Of a stretch of DNA of 12,540 nt, positions 7,624 through 12,540 are shown in pieces (the first letter of the stretch is position 1; every line of letters starts with the position of its first letter). Source of the DNA: Bacteroidota bacterium (GTDB lineage: Bacteria > Bacteroidota > Bacteroidia > Chitinophagales > Chitinophagaceae); contig JAEZRB010000180.1 of assembly GCA_023412975.1 (NCBI GenBank), positions 1 through 12,540 of the forward strand, given 5' to 3'. The position numbers and the translations under genes were made by a program. The notes beneath the pieces were generated by a model. That model was not told the origin of the DNA and did no database searches. It saw nothing but the letters and a program-made list of their open reading frames with translations.

Positions 7624-8082
7624 CTATTGGAGTTTCTGCTTAGGCATATCGGGACAAATGAAATTTGCATGCCGGGTCGCCAACTGCCAGGTCCCGTCCC
7701 GCTTTATCCAGACATGCGTATAACGCCTGGTTAAAGTTTGTCCTGCCAGGGTCATTGGTGCATTTCGAATTATGACTTCATTACCCATGGAACTGACCAC
7801 ACTGTCGCACAGGACATGGACCTTCTCAGGATTCCGCTCAAACTTCGAGTAGTACAGATTTACTCTATCACCCCTTTTTCTTGTAACAACCAGATTATAA
7901 GGTGTATTCACGGTAAAATCATAGGCCCAAATGCGCTCCAGCGCTAGTGTGTCATGCTTCAGGACAGCTTCTGCTTCCTGCTTATCCATGCCTTCTATTT
8001 CGCTTTCTATACTCTTATTCTGCGCGTTTAGAAATGATAAACTGGTTAATATCGCAATTGTCAAAAGCAATACTGGTTTCAT
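7624..8082 (-). CDS. Secreted DUF4440 / SnoaL-like (NTF2-fold) protein
   Basis: A 152-residue exported protein with a signal peptide (LLLTIAILTSLSFLNAQ, cleavage at about residue 20). The mature part has the DUF4440 pattern of the NTF2-like superfamily: a helix with DKQEAEAVLKHDTLALERIWAYDF, VNTPYNLVVTRK, a VIIRNAPMTLAGQTLTRRYTHVWIKRDGTWQLATRHANFI sheet that ends in the typical W-x-L-x-x-x-H segment. These domains form a cone-shaped pocket and may be enzymes or ligand binders; no catalytic residue can be assigned from sequence alone. It is the first gene of the six-gene minus-strand run and starts opposite the alpha/beta hydrolase gene across a 310-bp gap. Confidence 0.8.
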   Translation of the reverse strand: MKPVLLLTIAILTSLSFLNAQNKSIESEIEGMDKQEAEAVLKHDTLALERIWAYDFTVNTPYNLVVTRKRGDRVNLYYSKFERNPEKVHVLCDSVVSSMGNEVIIRNAPMTLAGQTLTRRYTHVWIKRDGTWQLATRHANFICPDMPKQKLQ

Positions 8083-8288
8083 AAATAAGTTTTATTAATT
8101 TAAAATCTGGTAGAAATCCAGGAATTATCCTTCGCGATACAAGTTATTGTAGTGAAAAAGCGATGAGAAGCTGCACTGAGAAACCGGGGGTGTTTTTTGA
8201 GTAAGTGATCGCGGATCAAGGAAAAACAGAACGACATATGCCGAAAAGTCTTTTATACCTTACAAAACGGAAGTCAGATATTTCAATG

Positions 8289-8319
8289 CTTTGTCGCAAT
8301 TAACCCCTGAACTTGTCGC
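8289..8319. repeat. Direct repeat pair (9 bp, 13-bp spacer), candidate regulator binding site
   Basis: CTTTGTCGC (8289-8297) and ACTTGTCGC (8311-8319) share seven identical consecutive bases and start 22 bp apart, two turns of the helix. LytTR-family regulators bind 9-bp direct repeats at about this spacing, and one is encoded by the run that starts next to this site. The sequence itself does not match the AgrA/LytTR consensus, so only the geometry supports the link. Confidence 0.4.
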
Positions 8320-8349
8320 TTTCTCACCTATAAAATCCGCGAATGTTAG

Positions 8350-8358
8350 TAACCTTTG
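8350..8358 (+). promoter_or_regulatory. Weak candidate -7 element of the alpha/beta hydrolase gene
   Basis: TAACCTTTG followed by C resembles the Bacteroidota -7 box but has three rather than two bases between TA and TTTG. If used, transcription would start near 8365 and the direct repeats would be centred near -60, a normal activator position. Confidence 0.3.
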
Positions 8359-8392
8359 CTGATAATTCAGTCTGCATCAAAACCGGGAGCAT

Positions 8393-9265
8393 ATGAAAAA
8401 TAAATTAAAGCCGGAGCATCTTGTAAAACTATTCCTCATCGCCATCATCATGTCTGCTGTTTCTTTTTCTAATGCCCAGCAAACAAAGCCGGCCAGCACT
8501 GGCTATGCACCGGCCAACGACACAAAGGTCTATTATGAAGTATACGGTGAGGGGAAGCCTCTGATTTTACTCCACGGTGCCTTTTGTACCATTGATATGA
8601 ACTGGAGAGAATTAATACCTAAACTGGCAAAATCCAGGAAAGTGATTGCCCTGGAACTGCAGGGCCATGGACATACCCCCTATACTGAAAGAAAGTTATC
8701 ACGGGAAACTTTGGCCAGCGATGTAGAGAAAGTTATGGACCACCTTAAAATTGACAGCGCAGATGTGGCAGGATATAGTTTTGGCGGGCAGGGCGCTTAC
8801 CAGTTTGCCATACAAAGTCCAAAGAGAATACGAAAACTCGTGATCATTTCTTCGGTCTATAAAACTGAAGGCTGGGTGTCCGAAGTGAATGTGGTATTTA
8901 AAAACATGAAACCGGAACTTTTTACAAACTCTCCTATGCACGCTGCCTATGATGCTGTAGCACCGGATAAAACTAAATGGACAAAATTTCTTGAGCAAAT
9001 GCTGGAATTGATTGGCGTTCCATTTAACATGGGAGATGAGAATATTGCCAAACTCACCGCGCCTGTTCTAATCATATCTGGCGACAATGATGGCATGGAT
9101 AAAGTTGAACTTGCAAAAACATATAAACTGCTGGGAGGAGGTATTGCCGCAGGTATGCAACCTATGCCTGCTTCCCGACTGGCCATTGTACCCAACCAGG
9201 ACCATGTAGGCCTGATGAATCAGACGGACGCTTTATTTGAATACATGGAAAGTTTTTTGCAATAA
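8393..9265 (+). CDS. Secreted alpha/beta hydrolase
   Basis: A 290-residue exported hydrolase. The signal peptide is long at the N-region (MKNKLKPEHLVK) with a hydrophobic core at 12-26 and cleavage near SNAQ (26-29). The alpha/beta-hydrolase fold is clear: Y-x-V-Y-G-E-G-K-P-L-I-L-L-H-G-A with the oxyanion HG at 61-62, LELQGHGHT (88-95), the nucleophile elbow GYSFGG with S129 (127-132), an acid in ISGDND (D231 or D233) and the catalytic His H271 in PNQDHVGL. The layout is that of esterases and carboxylic-ester or lactone hydrolases, but substrate cannot be told from sequence. The cap region between about 155 and 220 contains several Trp, Met and Phe residues. It is monocistronic, divergent from the DUF4440 run, and ends in a clear terminator. 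Confidence 0.92.
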   Translation: MKNKLKPEHLVKLFLIAIIMSAVSFSNAQQTKPASTGYAPANDTKVYYEVYGEGKPLILLHGAFCTIDMNWRELIPKLAKSRKVIALELQGHGHTPYTERKLSRETLASDVEKVMDHLKIDSADVAGYSFGGQGAYQFAIQSPKRIRKLVIISSVYKTEGWVSEVNVVFKNMKPELFTNSPMHAAYDAVAPDKTKWTKFLEQMLELIGVPFNMGDENIAKLTAPVLIISGDNDGMDKVELAKTYKLLGGGIAAGMQPMPASRLAIVPNQDHVGLMNQTDALFEYMESFLQ

Positions 9266-9295
9266 CCTAATACAAAAAAAGCTTTGGTGTCCAGG

Positions 9296-9340
9296 GCGGA
9301 GGGAGAAGACTACATACCTTCTCATCCTCCGCTCTTTTTT
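9296..9340 (+). terminator. Intrinsic terminator of the alpha/beta hydrolase gene
   Basis: A 13-bp stem (9296-9308 with 9318-9332) with a two-base AT bulge on the right arm and a 9-nt loop is followed by six T residues (9335-9340). It lies 30 bp after the stop and is a textbook terminator. Confidence 0.88.
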
Positions 9341-9412
9341 ATGTAGTAACTCTCTCTTAATAACTCTTTCCCTTAGTCGAGCGAGTAATGCTCAAACATT
9401 CTAAATATAAGC

Positions 9413-9458
9413 ACCTGACATAAATCAGCTCCGGATGCTGTTTAAGTCATTGTCAGGT
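9413..9458. repeat. 8-bp inverted repeat upstream of the outer-membrane protein gene
   Basis: ACCTGACA (9413-9420) and TGTCAGGT (9451-9458) are perfect inverted copies 30 bp apart. The right arm overlaps the candidate -33 element of the next gene, which suggests a repressor site or may be chance. Confidence 0.35.
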
Positions 9459-9480
9459 TATATACCACAAAATAGTTTTG
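9450..9480 (+). promoter_or_regulatory. Candidate promoter of the outer-membrane protein operon
   Basis: TAGTTTTG (9473-9480) matches the Bacteroidota -7 consensus TAnnTTTG exactly and TTG at 9450-9452 lies 20 bp upstream, close to the -33 position. The leader would be about 35-40 nt. This is the best promoter in the window. Confidence 0.6.
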
Positions 9481-9525
9481 CAACACTAACATATTTAAAC
9501 CATTAGCCAATTAAAACTAACTATT

Positions 9526-10116
9526 ATGAAAAACTATAGAGACTTTCTCGCAGCTGTTATTGGTTTAATCCTGATCCTGTCATCACAAAGCGCGGATGCA
9601 CAAAAAAAATGGAGCTTTGAACTAAAGCCCGGCGTTAATTTTCCGACTAAAGATCTTCATGACGCGAAGCTTAAAACCGGTTTTAGTTTTGAGGGAGTAC
9701 TTGCATACAGGTTTATGCCACACCTGGCCGCCTATGCCGGATGGAGCTGGAACAAGTTTAATGCTGACAAATCATTTGCCGGAAACGATACAGACTTTGA
9801 AGAAACCGGCTATAGTTTCGGATTACAGTTTATTCAACCCTTTCCAAATTCGAACATCAGTTATTTGATTAAAGCGGGCGGTATCTACAACCATATTGAG
9901 ACAGAAAATAGTGCTGGAAACATAATCAACGATACCGGTCATGGCCTTGGCTGGCAAGCAGGTGCAGGTGTTTCTATCCCATTGGGTAATAGATGGAACC
10001 TGATACCCGAAGTGAGGTATCGTTCCTTATCAAGGGATATAAAAATTGGAACTGAAAAAATCCCGGTAGACTTAAATTATGTATCCGCTGGTTTAGGCAT
10101 ATCCTTTTCTTTCTAA
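9526..10116 (+). CDS. Outer-membrane beta-barrel protein
   Basis: A 196-residue exported protein with a signal peptide (FLAAVIGLILILSSQSADAQ, cleavage after about residue 25). The mature part is an eight-strand type small barrel: alternating hydrophobic strands with Gly and aromatic girdle residues, for instance SFELKPGVNFP, GFSFEGVLAYRFMPHLAAYAGWSWNKF, GYSFGLQFIQPF, SYLIKAGGIYNHIE, GLGWQAGAGVSIPLGNRWNLIPEVRYRSL and VSAGLGISFSF. The C-terminal Phe and alternating pattern are the usual BAM recognition signal. Length fits the outer-membrane beta-barrel domain family of Bacteroidota. It could be a structural protein or bind an unknown ligand; no porin or enzyme residue is visible. It is the first gene of a two-gene unit with the six-helix membrane protein 30 bp downstream. 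Confidence 0.88.
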   Translation: MKNYRDFLAAVIGLILILSSQSADAQKKWSFELKPGVNFPTKDLHDAKLKTGFSFEGVLAYRFMPHLAAYAGWSWNKFNADKSFAGNDTDFEETGYSFGLQFIQPFPNSNISYLIKAGGIYNHIETENSAGNIINDTGHGLGWQAGAGVSIPLGNRWNLIPEVRYRSLSRDIKIGTEKIPVDLNYVSAGLGISFSF

Positions 10117-10146
10117 AAGATATGGCTGGAAAGAAAAATTCAGTCT

Positions 10147-10776
10147 ATGAATAAAACAATTAAAAATGTCGGTTACCGGTCAGGCATTGTCGCCTTTACC
10201 GCAACACTTGCATTTTATTTTGTTCAGATGCTGCAGATCTGGGGCATACTTAGTTTTCCCTGGGATGAGATTTTGATCTACGGGTTTTCGCTTTGCATCA
10301 CGATACCTTTTTTGATAGAAATGCTTGCATTGCATTATGTAGTTCCTGCCAATAAAAAATTCTGGAGTCATGGCGCATTGCTGTGTACGGTCATCTATGT
10401 GGTTTTCGTAACAGCTAATTATGTGGTGCAACTGGCAACCGTCATTCCCATGACCATCCAGGGTAATGCCGGCGAAATTGAGTTGCTCCGGCAAACCCCA
10501 CATTCGCTCTTTTGGGATTTTGATGCTGCGGGATATATTTTTATGGGGCTGGCAACACTTTTTGCTGCGCCAATATTTATGAAACAGGGTTTTCAAAAAT
10601 GGGTCAGGTATTCATTGCTGGCGCATGCCGCCGTTACTCCTTTAATTGCATTTGTTTATTTCTACCCTGATTTTTCAAATAACCTTTTGATGCTGGCAAC
10701 ACCCTGGGCAATTACAGCTCCTTTGTTTATGTTGTTGCTGGCTATATATATTAAGAAGAGTGGCACAGCGTCTTGA
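10147..10776 (+). CDS. Six-helix integral membrane protein of unknown function
   Basis: A 209-residue inner-membrane protein. Six hydrophobic segments can be seen at about 12-35, 42-66, 75-100, 124-145, 153-173 and 179-202, with a short polar loop (101-122) between helices 3 and 4 and a basic C-terminus (IKKSGTAS). There is no recognisable transporter, protease or kinase motif. I do not recognise the family. It begins 30 bp after the stop of the outer-membrane barrel gene, so the two are very likely cotranscribed; whether they act together is unknown. The frame is intact and the start ATG follows an A/G-rich leader (GGAAAGAAAAATTC). Confidence 0.85.
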   Translation: MNKTIKNVGYRSGIVAFTATLAFYFVQMLQIWGILSFPWDEILIYGFSLCITIPFLIEMLALHYVVPANKKFWSHGALLCTVIYVVFVTANYVVQLATVIPMTIQGNAGEIELLRQTPHSLFWDFDAAGYIFMGLATLFAAPIFMKQGFQKWVRYSLLAHAAVTPLIAFVYFYPDFSNNLLMLATPWAITAPLFMLLLAIYIKKSGTAS

Positions 10777-10848
10777 TGTTTTAATAACCAGGTTTTTGAA
10801 TATTGCCGGATAAGGGCTTCAGAGGTTTTTATTTCTAAACGACTTGAA

Positions 10849-10896
10849 CCGTGTTCTAATTTTAGAGTTCGCTTGAACACGGGGCAATATGCTTTT
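10849..10896 (+). terminator. Possible terminator of the outer-membrane protein operon
   Basis: CCGTGTTC (10849-10856) pairs with GAACACGG (10875-10882), an 8-bp stem with an 18-nt loop, about 75 bp beyond the membrane protein stop. The T-run (10892-10896) starts 9 bases after the stem, further than usual, so termination is uncertain. Confidence 0.4.
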
Positions 10897-10951
10897 TCTC
10901 AATTAACAGCATTATGACATGAGCGTTATCAGGCAATCCGATAAATATTTT

Positions 10952-10976
10952 ATATAGTTAGGATTCCCAACTATAT
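10952..10976. repeat. Perfect 8-bp inverted repeat
   Basis: ATATAGTT (10952-10959) and AACTATAT (10969-10976) are perfect inverted copies with a 9-base centre (aggattccc). The spacing suits a dimeric regulator or a weak hairpin. It lies about 480 bp from the next gene, so a target is not obvious. Confidence 0.4.
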
Positions 10977-11456
10977 GTCTGTCTTTAACCCGGATAAACA
11001 AACAAATATCCCGACCATAAAACAGTAACGGGTATGGAACGTATATCCCAGGTATTCAGGACCCTGTTTTGGGCAGTTCACTGAACGAGAAACTAAATTC
11101 AAGAAATATCCTCGAAAGCTGCAACGCACAATCCCAATAATGCGGCTCAAAAACTTTGTAAATTTCCAGATAGGGGACAGGTTCCCAACTCACAAAATGT
11201 GCACAACATTCTGGAAAAAGTGGTAATAACTTACCAAAATAGTGACCAAAAAAGAGTCATAACGGCACCGATTTTGCTGTAAAGCCAACTCCTGCCCCTC
11301 TCGAAAAAATGCACAAATTCCAGCCGTGCAGTTTTCCTTTCATGGAAAGATTTCATTTTGATTTTTTAGTCAGCGTTTTTTGAAGCAATCATCATTTTAT
11401 CACAAAACAAAAAATTTTTTACATAGATAAAATTTAACACTTAAAACTAATATGCT

Positions 11457-12540
11457 ATGATAGTCTTACTCCTCTCCAGAGGATGTGGGAATGCTGTTGC
11501 CGCATCCAGGATAACCACTGTATTTATTCTTGTACTTCTTACGTTTTTCTTTGGTGCTTTTAGTAGTAATGCCCAAACATCCAGTCTTCAATTCGCACCT
11601 ATTCCAACATCGGAAGCTGATATTATTGCACCCGGCCGCGGCGCTGAACAGTGGCATAACGGTAGTGTGGGCATTTCCAATCCGACAGATGCCAGTAACC
11701 TATCGTCATTAGATGTTTATTACCGATTTACCTGGAACATGCTTGAAGGCCGCCAGGGTGAATACACCTGGAGTTATTTTGACGGGCTTGTTCGCGGCGC
11801 AATAAATAACGGACAAAAGCTCTCGTTCGGTATTATGAGTTGTTACCCCAACGGAACAGGCAGCCCCGGAGTGATAGAATATGATAATGGCAATGCCGCA
11901 TACCCTGAATACCTTCACCGGCTAATGCAGGGGGAATCAAATTCCGATTGGAAAACAACAGGTAGCGGGCCAACCAGCGGTTATGGAACATGGGTTCCAA
12001 ACTGGAATAGTCCAAACTACCTTGCGCGCCTGAAAGCTTTGCATGAAGCTCTCTATGCCCATATAAAATCGACCAGTTATAAAGCAACAAAAGGTCCCAA
12101 TTCAGGGAAGACCATTGCGTTTAAAGATGCCATATTCGCGATTGATATCAGGGGCTATGGCTCGTGGGGCGAGTGGCATAGCGCCAGCATTATAAACGTT
12201 ATCGGGAGCTATCCCTCGGGACGAGCGCCCACCGCAGCCTCTTTGAAAACCATCATCGACCATCACGCAAATGTATTTACTGACCATCCATTGAGCCTTA
12301 TGATATCGGTATTCGATGGTGAGAGGCTCTTTAATACATTCACGCCAAAAGAAGTGGGCGCATATGCACTGCAAAGAACAAATAAGTGGGGACTTTTTGG
12401 ATGGCGCCGGGATAACTGGGGGGCTACAGACAAATATCTTGATCAGTATCTTAAGGACAACAAGGTCTCTTACGGAAACTCGGGCTTATTCAATAGCCTG
12501 ATTATGGAGCGCTGGAAATATGCACCCATAACAGGAGAAC
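11457..12540 (+). CDS. Secreted DUF4832-like (glycoside-hydrolase-like TIM-barrel) protein, 3'-truncated by window edge
   Basis: An open frame of 361 codons continues to the window end. A signal peptide has a long N-region (1-18), a hydrophobic core (19-36, TTVFILVLLTFFFGAF) and cleavage near SSNAQ. The mature part begins with a pattern seen in beta-galactosidase-like and DUF4832 proteins: VYYRFTWNMLEGRQGEYTWS (87-106) corresponds to the Y-x-R-F-x-W-x-x-L-E-P-x-x-G-x-Y-x-W barrel entry, followed by GLVRGAINNGQKLSFGIMS. The IRGYGSWGEWH segment (231-241) has the G-x-W-G-E-W-H signature of that group, with E239 a candidate catalytic acid. FGWRRDNWG and MERW follow. This suggests a polysaccharide-active secreted enzyme, but family assignment is from memory of motifs. 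The C-terminal part is missing. An A-rich leader without a Shine-Dalgarno precedes the ATG. Confidence 0.7.
   Translation, partial: MIVLLLSRGCGNAVAASRITTVFILVLLTFFFGAFSSNAQTSSLQFAPIPTSEADIIAPGRGAEQWHNGSVGISNPTDASNLSSLDVYYRFTWNMLEGRQGEYTWSYFDGLVRGAINNGQKLSFGIMSCYPNGTGSPGVIEYDNGNAAYPEYLHRLMQGESNSDWKTTGSGPTSGYGTWVPNWNSPNYLARLKALHEALYAHIKSTSYKATKGPNSGKTIAFKDAIFAIDIRGYGSWGEWHSASIINVIGSYPSGRAPTAASLKTIIDHHANVFTDHPLSLMISVFDGERLFNTFTPKEVGAYALQRTNKWGLFGWRRDNWGATDKYLDQYLKDNKVSYGNSGLFNSLIMERWKYAPITGE

Larger units (their letters stand above)
8083..8392. promoter_or_regulatory. Divergent intergenic region between the DUF4440 run and the alpha/beta hydrolase gene
   Basis: This 310-bp gap must hold the promoters of both divergent genes. 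No exact TAnnTTTG is visible on the minus strand, so the promoter of the six-gene run is not located. On the plus strand TAACCTTTG (8350-8358) is a near match with one extra base. The region also holds a 9-bp direct repeat pair (8289-8319) and a short dyad TGATC-gcg-GATCA (8206-8218). Confidence 0.6.
10777..11456. other. 680-bp gene-free region with several dyads
   Basis: No open frame on either strand looks like a gene. The left third holds nested inverted repeats (10800-10890) that may end the upstream operon. Next comes a dyad at 10952-10976. The middle (10980-11340) shows nothing I can name. The right end (11340-11456) is strongly A/T-rich, contains A6T6 at 11409-11420 and leads into the next gene. 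No exact TAnnTTTG is seen here, so the promoter of the next gene is not located. Confidence 0.6.

Noticed and set aside
7578..7670. N-terminal extension of the DUF1579-like protein starting at 7670
   Set aside because: The added residues overlap the upstream gene and have no domain character; the ATG at 7577 gives a clean signal peptide.
10849..10882. Integron attC-like site
   Set aside because: The arms do not carry the RYYYAAC/GTTRRRY core sites and no integrase or cassette is present.
10964..11194. Repeated TTCCCAACT segments (10964-10972 and about 11182-11190) as a dispersed repeat
   Set aside because: Nine bases shared over more than 200 bp is within chance and the flanks differ.
11466..12374. 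Several minus-strand open frames within the last 1 kb
   Set aside because: They lie opposite one continuous plus-strand frame with a signal peptide and recognisable motifs.
1..12540. CRISPR array, prophage, insertion sequence or restriction/defence locus
   Set aside because: No regular repeat-spacer array, transposase, integrase, terminal inverted repeats or nuclease motifs were seen.

Overview
The window looks like a chromosomal segment from a member of the Bacteroidota, most likely the Chitinophagaceae or a close relative. Three things point there. Several exported proteins have a Gln at or just after the likely signal-peptide cleavage site (SNAQ, LNAQ, FSQ, SAQTQ). Several intergenic regions carry the Bacteroidota -7 element TAnnTTTG. 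The gene content (LytS/LytTR two-component pair with a TPR sensor, DUF1579 and DUF4440 secreted proteins, small outer-membrane barrel) is typical of that phylum. The assignment rests on pattern recognition, not on a database search. I see no tRNA, rRNA, CRISPR array, transposase or integrase.

Layout. (1) 1-1209: 3' half of a phosphoenolpyruvate synthase gene (ppsA), closed by a strong hairpin terminator. (2) 1284-1774: an Hsp20 small heat-shock gene on the minus strand with its own terminator and an unusually good Shine-Dalgarno sequence. (3) 1775-2233: a divergent promoter region and a small unknown protein on the plus strand. (4) 8082 down to 2326: a run of six minus-strand genes with gaps of 9-97 bp. 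In transcription order they are a secreted DUF4440/NTF2-like protein, a secreted DUF1579-like protein, a Tat-exported orphan ABC-type substrate-binding protein, a secreted DUF1579 protein, a TPR-containing LytS-type histidine kinase and a LytTR response regulator. (5) 8083-8392: a divergent regulatory region with a pair of 9-bp direct repeats 22 bp apart. (6) 8393-9265: a secreted alpha/beta hydrolase with a clear terminator. (7) 9526-10776: an outer-membrane beta-barrel protein followed 30 bp later by a six-helix membrane protein. (8) 10777-11456: 680 bp without a gene but with several dyads. (9) 11457-12540: the 5' part of a secreted protein that resembles the DUF4832-type TIM-barrel (glycoside-hydrolase-like) family and runs off the window.

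The most interesting hypothesis concerns region 4. Four exported proteins, including a binding protein with no permease or ATPase beside it, sit in one strand run with a two-component system. The binding protein could serve sensing rather than transport, with the kinase reading a periplasmic signal through its TPR region. The divergent region at 8083-8392 holds a direct-repeat pair whose geometry, though not its sequence, fits LytTR-family operators, so the response regulator may control the run and the divergent hydrolase. This is inference from layout. The single parts are known families and none of the links has been tested.
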